NCBI GenBank assembly: GCA_032716605.1
Contig: CM064502.1
Coordinates: 41,634,310-41,698,309, forward strand
From: Paralithodes platypus
Lineage: Eukaryota; Arthropoda; Malacostraca; Decapoda; Lithodidae
Reading direction: 5' to 3'
DNA: 64,000 bases
The number at the start of each line of letters is the position of its first letter. The first letter of the stretch is position 1. Positions 45,825 to 60,380 of the stretch are shown piece by piece. The notes beneath the pieces are model-generated. The model had not been told where the DNA came from and ran no database searches. It was given only the letters and a program-made list of their open reading frames with translations. The translations under genes and the position numbers were made by a program.

Positions 45825-48800
45825 GGTTTATGCACATGCCTACGACTTATTATCCATTCTCGAATACTGGATATTAATCTAATCATGTTCATATTCCCAC
45901 CGCACTATGGTAGCCTAATGTTTAAGTGAGAGGAAAGCATATTCATGGGGCACAGATCATTTAGAATGGCCTCGCTACGAAATATCCCTGAACCTACTGA
46001 TAATCTATTTCTTTATTATTAATTTCACCACAACACCAAACACCTCCAATGAAATTAATGAAAGCATATATGTGATCCACCAGGATTCGAACCCGGGTTA
46101 TCACACACAGATTTTTAGACACCTTAACCATTACACCACCAAGACGGTTAAAAGGTTTATGCACATGCCTACGACTTATTATCCATTCTCGAATACTGGA
46201 TATTAATCTAATCATGTTCATATTCCCACCGCACTATGGTAGCCTAATGTTTAAGTGAGAGGAAAGCATATTCATGGGGCACAGATCATTTAGAATGGCC
46301 TCGCTACGAAATATCCCTGAACCTACTGATAATCTATTTCTTTATTATTAATTTCACCACAACACCAAACACCTCCAATGAAATTAATGAAAGCATATAT
46401 GTGATCCACCAGGATTCGAACCCGGGTTATCACACACAGATTTTTAGACACCTTAACCATTACACCACCAAGACGGTTAAAAGGTTTATGCACATGCCTA
46501 CGACTTATTATCCATTCTCGAATACTGGATATTAATCTAATCATGTTCATATTCCCACCGCACTATGGTAGCCTAATGTTTAAGTGAGAGGAAAGCATAT
46601 TCATGGGGCACAGATCATTTAGAATGGCCTCGCTACGAAATATCCCTGAACCTACTGATAATCTATTTCTTTATTATTAATTTCACCACAACACCAAACA
46701 CCTCCAATGAAATTAATGAAAGCATATATGTGATCCACCAGGATTCGAACCCGGGTTATCACACACAGATTTTTAGACACCTTAACCATTACACCACCAA
46801 GACGGTTAAAAGGTTTATGCACATGCCTACGACTTATTATCCATTCTCGAATACTGGATATTAATCTAATCATGTTCATATTCCCACCGCACTATGGTAG
46901 CCTAATGTTTAAGTGAGAGGAAAGCATATTCATGGGGCACAGATCATTTAGAATGGCCTCGCTACGAAATATCCCTGAACCTACTGATAATCTATTTCTT
47001 TATTATTAATTTCACCACAACACCAAACACCTCCAATGAAATTAATGAAAGCATATATGTGATCCACCAGGATTCGAACCCGGGTTATCACACACAGATT
47101 TTTAGACACCTTAACCATTACACCACCAAGACGGTTAAAAGGTTTATGCACATGCCTACGACGTATTATCCATTCTCGAATACTGGATATTAATCTAATC
47201 ATGTTCATATTCCCACCGCACTATGGTAGCCTAATGTTTAAGTGAGAGGAAAGCATATTCATGGGGCAGAGATCATTTAGAATGGCCTCGCTACGAAATA
47301 TCCCTGAACCTACTGAAAATCTATTTTTGTATTATTAATTTCACCACAACACCAAACACCTCCAATGAAATTAATGAAAGCATATATGTGATCCACCAGG
47401 ATTCGAACCCGGGTTATCACACAGATTTTTAGACACCTTAACCATTACACCACCAAGACGTTTAAAAGGTTTATGCACATGCCTACGACTTATTATCCAT
47501 TCTCGAATACTGGATAATAATCTAATCATGTTCATATTCCCACCGCACTATGGTAGTCTACTGTTTAAGTGAGAGGAAAGCATATTCATGGGGCAGAGAT
47601 CATTTAGAATGGCCTCGCTACGAAATATCCCTGAACCTACTGATAATCTATTTCTTTATTATTAATTTCACCACAACACCAAACACCTCCAATGAAATTA
47701 ATGAAAGCATATATGTGATCCACCAGGATTCGAACCCGGGTTATCACACACAGATTTTAGACACCTTAACCATTACACCACCAAGACGGTTAAAAGGTTT
47801 ATGCACATGCCTACGACGTATTATCCATTCTCGAATACTGGATATTAATCTAATCATGTTCATATTCCCACCGCACTATGGTAGCCTAATGTTTAAGTGA
47901 GAGGAAAGCATATTCATGGGGCACAGATCATTTAGAATGGCCTCGCTACGAAATATCCCTGAACCTACTGATAATCTATTTCTTTATTATTAATTTCACC
48001 ACAACACCAAACACCTCCAATGAAATTAATGAAAGCATATATGTGATCCACCAGGATTCGAACCCGGGTTATCACACACAGATTTTTAGACACCTTAACC
48101 ATTACACCACCAAGACGGTTAAAAGGTTTATGCACATGCCTACGACTTATTATCCATTCTCGAATACTGGATATTAATCTAATCATGTTCATATTCCCAC
48201 CGCACTATGGTAGCCTAATGTTTAAGTGAGAGGAAAGCATATTCATGGGGCACAGATCATTTAGAATGGCCTCGCTACGAAATATCCCTGAACCTACTGA
48301 TAATCTATTTCTTTATTATTAATTTCACCACAACACCAAACACCTCCAATGAAATTAATGAAAGCATATATGTGATCCACCAGGATTCGAACCCGGGTTA
48401 TCACACACAGATTTTTAGACACCTTAACCATTACACCACCAAGACGGTTAAAAGGTTTATGCACATGCCTACGACTTATTATCCATTCTCGAATACTGGA
48501 TATTAATCTAATCATGTTCATATTCCCACCGCACTATGGTAGCCTAATGTTTAAGTGAGAGGAAAGCATATTCATGGGGCACAGATCATTTAGAATGGCC
48601 TCGCTACGAAATATCCCTGAACCTACTGATAATCTATTTCTTTATTATTAATTTCACCACAACACCAAACACCTCCAATGAAATTAATGAAAGCATATAT
48701 GTGATCCACCAGGATTCGAACCCGGGTTATCACACACAGATTTTTAGACACCTTAACCATTACACCACCAAGACGGTTAAAAGGTTTATGCACATGCCTA

Positions 48801-51800
48801 CGACTTATTATCCATTCTCGAATACTGGATATTAATCTAATCATGTTCATATTCCCACCGCACTATGGTAGCCTAATGTTTAAGTGAGAGGAAAGCATAT
48901 TCATGGGGCACAGATAATTTAGAATGGCCTCGCTACGAAATATCCCTGAACCTACTGATAATCTATTTCTTTATTATTAATTTCACCACAACACCAAACA
49001 CCTCCAATGAAATTAATGAAAGCATATATGTGATCCACCAGGATTCGAACCCGGGTTATCACACACAGATTTTTAGACACCTTAACCATTACACCACCAA
49101 GACGGTTAAAAGGTTTATGCACATGCCTACGACTTATTATCCATTCTCGAATACTGGATATTAATCTAATCATGTTCATATTCCCACCGCACTATGGTAG
49201 CCTAATGTTTAAGTGAGAGGAAAGCATATTCATGGGGCACAGATCATTTAGAATGGCCTCGCTACGAAATATCCCTGAACCTACTGATAATCTATTTCTT
49301 TATTATTAATTTCACCACAACACCAAACACCTCCAATGAAATTAATGAAAGCATATATGTGATCCACCAGGATTCGAACCCGGGTTATCACACACAGATT
49401 TTTAGACACCTTAACCATTACACCACCAAGACGGTTAAAAGGTTTATGCACATGCCTACGACTTATTATCCATTCTCGAATACTGGATATTAATCTAATC
49501 ATGTTCATATTCCCACCGCACTATGGTAGCCTAATGTTTAAGTGAGAGGAAAGCATATTCATGGGCACAGATAATTTAGAATGGCCTCGCTACGAAATAT
49601 CCCTGAACCTACTGATAATCTATGTCTTTATTATTAATTTCACCACAACACCAAACACCTCCAATGAAATTAATGAAAGCATATATGTGATCCACCAGGA
49701 TTCGAACCCGGGTTATCACACAGATTTTTAGACACCATAACCATTACACCACCAAGACGGTTAAAAGGTTTATGCACATGCCTACGACTTATTATCCATT
49801 CTCGAATACTGGATATTAATCTAATCATGTTCATATTCCCACCGCACTATGGTAGCCTAATGTTTAAGTGAGAGGAAAGCATATTCATGGGGCAGAGATC
49901 ATTTAGAATGGCCTCGCTACGAAATATCCCTGAACCTACTGATAATCTATTTCTTTATTATTAATTTCACCACAACACCAAACACCTCCAATGAAATTAA
50001 TGAAAGCATATATGTGATCCACCAGGATTCGAACCCGGGTTATCACACACAGATTTTTAGACACCTTAACCATTACACCACCAAGACGGTTAAAAGGTTT
50101 ATGCACATGCCTACGACTTATTATCCATTCTCGAATACTGGATATTAATCTAATCATGTTCATATTCCCACCGCACTATGGTAGCCTAATGTTTAAGTGA
50201 GAGGAAAGCATATTCATGGGGCAGAGATCATTTAGAATGGCCTCGCTACGAAATATCCCTGAACCTACTGATAATCTATTTCTTTATTATTAATTTCACC
50301 ACAACACCAAACACCTCCAATGAAATTAATGAAAGCATATATGTGATCCACCAGATTCGAACCCGGGTTATCACACACAGATTTTTAGACACCTTAACCA
50401 TTACACCACCAAGACGGTTAAAAGGTTTATGCACATGCCTACGACTTATTATCCATTCTCGAATACTGGATATTAATCTAATCATGTTCATATTCCCACC
50501 GCACTATGGTAGCCTAATGTTTAAGTGAGAGGAAAGCATATTCATGGGGCACAGATCATTTAGAATGGCCTCGCTACGAAATATCCCTGAACCTACTGAT
50601 AATCTATTTCTTTATTATTAATTTCACCACAACACCAAACACCTCCAATGAAATTAATGAAAGCATATATGTGATCCACCAGGATTCGAACCCGGGTTAT
50701 CACACACAGATTTTTAGACACCTTAACCATTACACCACCAAGACGGTTAAAAGGTTTATGCACATGCCTACGACTTATTATCCATTCTCGAATACTGGAT
50801 ATTAATCTAATCATGTTCATATTCCCACCGCACTATGGTAGCCTAATGTTTAAGTGAGAGGAAAGCATATTCATGGGGCACAGATCATTTAGAATGGCCT
50901 CGCTACGAAATATCCCTGAACCTACTGATAATCTATTTCTTTATTATTAATTTCACCACTACACCAAACACCTCTAATGAAATTAATGAAAGCATATATG
51001 TGATCCACCAGAATTCGAACCCGGGTTATCACACAGATTTGTAGACACCTTAACTATTACACCACTAAGAGGGTTAAAAGGTTTATGCACATGCCTACGA
51101 CTTATTATCCATTCTCGAATACTGGATATTAATCTAATCATGTTCATATTCCCACCGCACTATGGTAGCCTAATGTTTAAGTGAGAGGAAAGCATATTCA
51201 TGGGGCACAGATAATTTAGAATGGCCTCGCTACGAAATATCCCTGAACCTACTGATAATCTATTTCTTTATTATTAATTTCACCACAACACCAAACACCT
51301 CCAATGAAATTAATGAAAGCATATATGTGATCCACCAGGATTCGAACCCGGGTTATCACACACAGATTTTTAGACACCTTAACCATTACACCACCAAGAC
51401 GGTTAAAAGGTTTATGCACATGCCTACGACTTATTATCCATTCTCGAATACTGGATATTAATCTAATCATGTTCATATTCCCACCGCACTATGGTAGCCT
51501 AATGTTTAAGTGAGAGGAAAGCATATTCATGGGGCACAGATCATTTAGAATGGCCTCGCTACGAAATATCCCTGAACCTACTGATAATCTATTTCTTTAT
51601 TATTAATTTCACCACAACACCAAACACCTCCAATGAAATTAATGAAAGCATATATGTGATCCACCAGGATTCGAACCCGGGTTATCACACACAGATTTTT
51701 AGACACCTTAACCATTACACCACCAAGACGGTTAAAAGGTTTATGCACATGCCTACGACTTATTATCCATTCTCGAATACTGGATATTAATCTAATCATG

Positions 51801-54585
51801 TTCATATTCCCACCGCACTATGGTAGCCTAATGTTTAAGTGAGAGGAAAGCATATTCATGGGGCACAGATCATTTAGAATGGCCTCGCTACGAAATATCC
51901 CTGAACCTACTGATAATCTATTTCTTTATTATTAATTTCACCACAACACCAAACACCTCCAATGAAATTAATGAAAGCATATATGTGATCCACCAGGATT
52001 CGAACCCGGGTTATCACACACAGATTTTTAGACACCTTAACCATTACACCACCAAGACGGTTAAAAGGTTTATGCACATGCCTACGACGTATTATCCATT
52101 CTCGAATACTGGATATTAATCTAATCATGTTCATATTCCCACCGCACTATGGTAGCCTAATGTTTAAGTGAGAGGAAAGCATATTCATGGGGCACAGATC
52201 ATTTAGAATGGCCTCGCTACGAAATATCCCTGAACCTACTGATAATCTATTTCTTTATTATTAATTTCACCACAACACCAAACACCTCCAATGAAATTAA
52301 TGAAAGCATATATGTGATCCACCAGAATTCGAACCCGGGTTATCACACACAGATTTTTAGACACCTTAACCATTACACCACCAAGACGGTTAAAAGGTTT
52401 ATGCACATGCCTACGACTTATTATCCATTCTCGAATACTGGATATTAATCTAATCATGTTCATATTCCCACCGCACTATGGTAGCCTAATGTTTAAGTGA
52501 GAGGAAAGCATACTCATGGGGCTCAGATAGTTTAGAATGGCCTCGCTACGAAATATCCCTGAACCTACTGATAATCTATTTCTTTATTATTAATTTCACC
52601 ACAACACCAAACACCTCCAATGAAATTAATGAAAGCATATATGTGATCCACCAGGATTCGAACCCGGGTTATCACACACAGATTTTTAGACACCTTAACC
52701 ATTACACCACCAAGACGGTTAAAAGGTTTATGCACATGCCTACGACTTATTATCCATTCTCGAATACTGGATATTAATCTAATCATGTTCATATTCCCAC
52801 CGCACTATGGTAGCCTAATGTTTAAGTGAGAGGAAAGCATATTCATGGGGCACAGATAATTTAGAATGGCCTCGCTACGAAATATCCCTGAACCTACTGA
52901 TAATCTATTTCTTTATTATTAATTTCACCACAACACCAAACACCTCCAATGAAATTAATGAAAGCATATATGTGATCCACCAGGATTCGAACCCGGGTTA
53001 TCACACACAGATTTTTAGACACCTTAACCATTACACCACCAAGACGGTTAAAAGGTTTATGCACATGCCTACGACTTATTATCCATTCTCGAATACTGGA
53101 TATTAATCTAATCATGTTCATATTCCCACCGCACTATGGTAGCCTAATGTTTAAGTGAGAGGAAAGCATATTCATGGGGCACAGATAATTTAGAATGGCC
53201 TCGCTACGAAATATCCCTGAACCTACTGATAATCTATTTCTTTATTATTAATTTAACCACAACACCAAACACCTCCAATGAAATTAATGAAAGCATATAT
53301 GTGATCCACCAGGATTCGAACCCGGGTTATCACACACAGATTTTTAGACACCTTAACCATTACACCACCAAGACGGTTAAAAGGTTTATGCACATGCCTA
53401 TGACGTATTATCCATTCTCGAATACTGGATATTAATCTAATCATGTTCATATTCCCACCGCACTATGGTAGCCTAATGTTTAAGTGAGAGGAAAGCATAT
53501 TCATGGGGCACAGATAATTTAGAATGGCCTCGCTACGAAATATCCCTGAACCTACTGATAATCTATTTGTTATTAATTTCACCACAACACCAAACAACTC
53601 CAATGAAATTAATGAAAGCATATAAGTGATCCACCAGGATTCGAACCCGGGTTATCCCACACAGATTTGTAGACACCTTAACCATTACACCACCAAGACG
53701 GTTAAAAGGTTTATGCACATGCCTACGACTTATTATCCATTCTCGAATACTGGATATTAATCTAATCATGTTCATATTCCCACCGCACTATGGTAGCCTA
53801 ATGTTTAAGTGAGAGGAAAGCATATTCATGGGGCACAGATCATTTAGAATGGCCTCGCTACGAAATATCCCTGAACCTACTGATAATCTATTTCTTTATT
53901 ATTAATTTCACCACAACACCAAACACCTCCAATGAAATTAATGAAAGCATATATGTGATCCACCAGGATTCGAACCCGGGTTATCACACACAGATTTTCG
54001 ACACCTTAACCACTACACCTCCAAGACGGTTAAAAGGTTTATGCACATGCCTACGACGTATTATCCATTCTCGAATACTGGATATTAATCTAATCATGTT
54101 CATATTCCCACCGCACTATGGTAGCCTAATGTTTAAGTGAGAGGAAAGCATATTCATGGGGCACAGATCATTTAGAATGGCCTCGCTACGAAATATCCCT
54201 GAACCTACTGATAATCTATTTCTTTATTATTAATTTCACCACAACATCAAACACCTCCAATGAAATTAATGAAAGCATATATGTGATCCACCAGAATTGG
54301 AACCCGGGTTATCACACACAGATTTTTAGACACCTTAACCATTACACCACCAAGACGGTTAAAAGGTTTATGCACATGCCTACGACTTATTATCCATTCT
54401 CGAATACTGGATATTAATCTAATCATGTTCATATTCCCACCGCACTATGGTAGCCTAATGTTTAAGTGAGAGGAAAGCATATTCATGGGGCAGAGATCAT
54501 TTAGAATGGCCTCGCTACGAAATATCCCTGAACCTACTGATAATATATTTCTTTATTATTAATTTCACCACAACACCGAACACCT

Positions 54586-54842
54586 AGTGGTGAAATTAAT
54601 AATAAAGAAATAGATTATCAGTAGGTTCAGGGATGTTTTGTAGCGAGGCCATTCAAAATAATCTGTGCCCCATTAAAATGCTTTCCTCTCACTTATACAT
54701 TAGGCTACCATAGTGCGGTGGGAATATGAACATGATTAGAGTAATATCCAGTATTCGAGAATGGATAATAAGTCGTAGGCATGTGCGTAAACCTTTTAAC
54801 CGTCTTGGTGGTGTAATGGTTAAGGTGTCTAAAAATCTGTGT
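54586..54842 (+). repeat. Inverted piece of satellite monomer inside the array
   Basis: About 256 bp in which the satellite sense switches to plus, from AGTGGTGAAATTAAT to AAAATCTGTGT, between minus-sense sequence on both sides. Its private variants (GATGTTTTGTAGCG, TTCAAAATAATC, CCCCATTAAAATGC, ACTTATACATTAG) are the reverse complement of 37320-37490. The sequence after it continues the 37493 copy (ACACCTCTAATG, CAGAATTCGAACC). Confidence 0.85.
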
Positions 54843-57800
54843 ACACCAAACACCTCTAATGAAATTAATGAAAGCATATATGTGATCCACCAGAATTCGA
54901 ACCCGGGTTATCACACAGATTTGTAGACACCTTAACTATTACACCACTAAGAGGGTTAAAAGGTTTATGCACATGCCTACGACTTATTATCCATTCTCGA
55001 ATACTGGATATTAATCTAATCATGTTCATATTCCCACCGCACTATGGTAGCCTAATGTTTAAGTGAGAGGAAAGCATATTCATGGGGCACAGATAATTTA
55101 GAATGGCCTCGCTACGAAATATCCCTGAACCTACTGATAATCTATTTCTTTATTATTAATTTAACCACAACACCAAACACCTCCAATAAAATTAATGAAA
55201 GCATATATGTGATCCACCAGGATTCGAACCCGGGTTATCACACACAGATTTTTAGACACCTTAACCATTACACCACCAAGACGGTTACAAGGTTTATGCA
55301 CATGCCTACGACTGCTTATCCATTCTCGAATACTGGATATTAATCTAATCATGTTCATATTCCCAATGCACTATGGTAGCCTAATGTTTAAGTGAGAGGA
55401 AAGCATATTCATGGGCACAGATCATTTAGAATGGCCTCACTACGAAATATCCCTGAACCTACTGAAAATCTATTTTTGTATTATTAATTTCACCACAACA
55501 CCAAACACCTCCAATGAAATTAATGAAAGCATATATGTGATCCACCATGATTCGAACCCGGGTTATCACACACAGATTTTTAGACACCTTAACCATTACA
55601 CCACCAAGACGTTTAAAAGGTTTATGCACATGCCTACGACTTATTATCCATTCTCGAATACTGGATATTAATCTAATCATGTTCATATTCCCACCGCACT
55701 ATGGTAGCCTAATGTTTAAGTGAGAGGAAAGCATATTCATGGGGCAGAGATCATTTAGAATGGCCTCGCTACGAAATATCCCTGAACCTACTGATAATCT
55801 ATTTCTTTATTATTAATTTCACCACAACACCGAACACCTCCAATGAAATTAATGAAAGCATATATGTGATCCACCAGGATTCGAACCCGGGTTATCACAC
55901 ACAGATATTTATACACCTTAACCATTACACCACCAAGACGGTTAAAAGGTTTATGCACATGCCTACGACGTATTATCCATTCTCGAATACTGAATATTAA
56001 TCTAATCATGTTCATATTCCCACCGCACTATGGTAGCCTAATGTTTAAGTGAGAGGAAAGCATATTCATGGGGCGGCCTCGCTACGAAATATCCCTGAAC
56101 CTACTGATAATCTATTTCTTTATTATTAATTTCACCACAACATCAAACACCTCCAATGAAATTAATGAAAGCATATATGTGATCCACCAGAATTGGAACC
56201 CGGGTTATCACACACAGATTTTTAGACACCTTAACCATTACACCACCAAGACGGTTAAAAGGTTTATGCACATGCCTACGACTTATTATCCATTCTCGAA
56301 TACTGGATATTACACTAATCATGTTCATATTCCCACCGCACTATGGTAGCCTAATGTTTAAGTGAGAGGAAAGCATATTCATGGGGCACAGATCATTTAG
56401 AATGGCCTCGCTACGAAATATCCCTGAACCTACTGATAATCTATTTCTTTATTATTAATTTCACCACAACATCAAACACCTCCAATGAAATTAATGAAAG
56501 CATATATGTGATCCACCAGAATTGGAACCCGGGTTATCACACACAGATTTTTAGACACCTTAACCATTACACCACCAAGACGGTTAAAAGGTTTATGCAC
56601 ATGCCTACGACGTATTATCCATTCTCGAATACTGGATATTAATCTAATCATGTTCATATTCCCACCGCACTATGGTAGCCTAATGTTTAAGTGAGAGGAA
56701 AGCATATTCATGGGGCACAGATCATTTAGAATGGCCTCGCTACGAAATATCCCTGAACCTACTGATAATCTATTTCTTTATTATTAATTTCACCACAACA
56801 CCAAACACCTCCAATAATATTAATGAAAGCATATAATTATGTGAACCACCAGGATTCGAACCCGGGTTATCACACACAGATTTTTAGACACCTTAACCAT
56901 TACACCACCAAGACGGTTAAAAGGTTTATGCACATGCCTACGACTTATTATCCATTCTCGAATACTGGATATTAATCTAATCATGTTCATATTCCCACCG
57001 CACTATGGTAGCCTAATGTTTAAGTGAGAGGAAAGCATATTCATGGGGCACAGATCATTTAGAATGGCCTCGCTACGAAATATCCCTGAACCTACTGATA
57101 ATCTATAATCTTGTATTATTAATCTCACCACAAACACCAAACACCTCCAATGAAATTAATGAAAGCATATATGTGATCCCTCAGGATTCGAACCAGGGTT
57201 ATCACACACAGATGTTTAGACACCTTAACAAATTACACCACCAAGACAGTTAAAAGGTTTATGCACATGCCTACGACTTATTATCCATTCTCGAATACTG
57301 GATATTATTCTAATCATGTTCATATTCCTACCGCACTATGGTAGCCTAATGTTTAAGTGAGGAAAGCATATTCATGGGGCACAGATCATTTAGAATGGCC
57401 TCACTACGAAATATCCCTGAACCTACTGATAATCTATCATGGGCACAGATAATTTAGAATGGCCTCGCTACGAAATATCCCTGAACCTACTGATAATCTA
57501 TTTCTTTATTATTAATTTCACCACAACACCAAACACCTCCAATAAAATTAATGAAAGCATATATGTGATCCACCAGGATTCGAACCCGGTTATCACACAC
57601 AGATTTTTAGACACCTTAACCATTACACCACCAAGACGGTTTAACAAGGTTTATGCACATGCCTACGATTATCCATTCTCGAATACTGGATATTAATCTA
57701 ATCATGTTCATATTCCCAATGCACTATGGTAGCCTAATGTTTAAGTGAGAGGACAGCATATTCATGGGCACAGATCATTTAGAATGGCCTCACTACGAAA

Positions 57801-60380
57801 TATCCCTGAACCTACTTGATAATCTATTTCTTTATTATTAATTTCACCACAACACCGAACACCTCCAATGAAATTAATGAAAGCATATATGTGATCCACC
57901 AGGATTCGAACCCGGGTTATCACACACAGATTTTTAGACACCTTAACCATTACACCACCAAGACGATTAAAAGGTTTATGCACATGCCTACGACTTATTA
58001 TCCATTCTCGAATACTGGATATTACACTAATCATGACTATGGTAGCCTAATGTTTAAGTGAGAGGAAAGCATATTCATGGGGCAGAGATCATTTAGAATG
58101 GCCTCGCTACGAAATATCCCTGAACCTACTGATAATCTATTTCTTTATTAATAATTTCACAACAACACCGAACACCTCCAATGAAATTAATGAAAGCATA
58201 TATGTGATCCACCAGGATTCGAAACCCGGGTTATATCACACACAGATTTTTACCACCTTAACCATTACACCACCAAGACGTTTAAAAGGTTTATGCACAT
58301 GCCTACGACTTATTATCCATTCTCGAATACTGGATAATAATCTAATCATGTTCATATTCCCACCGCACTATGGTAGTCTACTGTTTAAGTGAGAGGAAAG
58401 CATATTCATGGGGCAGAGATCATTTAGAATGGCCTCGCTACGAAATATCCCTGAACCTACTGATAATCTATTTCTTTATTATTAATTTCACCACAACATC
58501 AAACACCTCCAATGAAATTAATGAAAGCATATATGTGATCCACCAGGATTCGAACCCGGGTTATCACACACAGATGTTTAGACACGTTAACTATTACACC
58601 ACCAAGACGGTTAAAAGGTTTATGCACATGCCTACGACTTATTATCCATTCTCGAATACTGGATATTAATCTAATCATGTTCATATTCCCACCGCACTAT
58701 GGTAGCCTAATGTTTAAGTGAGAGGAAAGCATATTCATGGGGCAGAGATAATTTAGAATGGCCTCGCTACGAAATATCCCTGAACCTACTGAAAATCTAT
58801 GTCTTTATTATTAATTTCACCACAACACCAAACACCTCCAATGAAATTAATGAAAGCATATATGTGATCCACCAGGATTCGACCCCGGGGTTATCACACA
58901 CAGATTCTTAGACACCTTAACCATTACACCACCAAGACGTTTAAAAGGTTTATGCACATGCCTACGACTTATTATCCATTCTCGAATACTGGATAATAAT
59001 CTAATCATGTTCATATTCCCACCGCACTATGGTAGTCTACTGTTTAAGTGAGAGGAAAGCATATTCATGGGGCAGAGATCATTTAGAATGGCCTCGCTAC
59101 GAAATATCCCTGAACCTACTGATCATCTATTTCTATATTATTAATTTCACCACAACACCAAACACCTCCAATGAAATTAATGAAAGCATATATGTGATCC
59201 ACCAGGATTCGAACCCGGGTTATCACACACAGATTTTTAGACACGTTAACCATACCACACCAAGACGGTTAAAGGTTTATGCACACGCCTACGACATATT
59301 ATCCATTCTCGAATACTGGATATTAATCTAACCATGTTCATATTCCACCGCACTATGGTAGCCTAATGTTTAAGTGAGAGGAAAGCATATTCATGGGGCA
59401 GAGATAATTTAGAATGGCCTCGCTACGAAATATCCCTGAACCTACTGATAATCTATTTCTTTATTATTAATTTCACCACAACACCAAACACCTCCAATGA
59501 TATTAATGCAAGCATATATGTGATCCACCATGATTCGAACCCGGGTTATCACACACACCTTGTTAAGACACCTTAACCATTACACCACCAAGACGGTTAA
59601 AGGTTTATGCACATGCCTACGTACGACTTATTATCCATTCTCGAATACTGGATATGAATCTAATCATGTTCATATTCACTACCGCACTATGGTAGCCTAA
59701 TGGTTAAGGGAGAGGAAAGCATATTCATGGGGCACAGATAATTTAGAATGGCCTCGCTACGAAATATCCCTGAACCTACTGAAAATCTATTTCTTTATTA
59801 TTAATTTCACCACAACATCTCAAACACCTCCAATGAAATTAATGAAAGCATATATGTGATCCACCAGGATTGGAACCCGGTTTATTCACACACAGATTTT
59901 TAGACACCTTAACCATTACAACCCCAGGACGGTTAAAAGGTTATGCACATGCCTACGACTTATTAACCATTCTCGAATACTGGATATTAATCTAATCAGG
60001 TTCATATTCCCACCGCACTATGGTAGCCTAATGTTTAAGTGAGAGGAAAGCATTTTCATGGGGCAAAAGATCAGTTAGAATGGCCTCGCTACGAAAATCC
60101 CGACCCTACTGATAATCTATTTCTTTATTATTAATTTCACCACAACACCAAACACCTCCAATGAAAATAATGAAAGCATGATGTGATTGATCCCCCCCAG
60201 GATTCGAACCCGGGTTATCACACAGATTTGTAGACACCATAACCATTACACCACCAAGACGGTTAAAAGGTTTATGCACATGCCTACGACTTATTATCCA
60301 TTCTCGAATACTGGATAATAATCTAATCATGTTCATATTCCCACCGCACTATGGTAGTCTACTGTTTAAGTGAGAGGAAA
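54843..60380 (-). repeat. 329-bp satellite (family 1), right block part 6
   Basis: About 17 monomers, sense minus. 55.1-56.35 kb repeats the variant order of 36.1-37.4 kb. 57.1-57.5 kb repeats 35.1-36.1 kb, including the junction AATCTATCATGGGCAC. From about 58 kb small indels become more frequent. Confidence 0.92.

Larger units (their letters stand above)
39401..54585 (-). repeat. 329-bp satellite (family 1), right block part 5, homogenised core
   Basis: About 46 monomers, most at an exact 329-bp period (for example units starting 40724, 41053, 41382, 41711, and 45665, 45994, 46323, 46652, 46981). Many neighbours are identical or differ by one or two bases. Short variant runs break it at 43.0-43.6, 44.6-45.5, 47.2-47.9, 49.5-49.9 and 50.9-51.2 kb. 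This is the expected picture of a satellite centre kept uniform by unequal exchange or conversion. Confidence 0.95.

Noticed and set aside
39412..53450. A 75-codon ORF (starting MNMIRLISSIREW) on minus in nearly every monomer, and an 86-codon ORF on plus
   Set aside because: It overlaps the tRNA-like unit and is open only because monomers are near-identical. Diverged monomers break it freely, and substitutions show no codon-position pattern that I can see. It is a repeat by-product, not a gene family.
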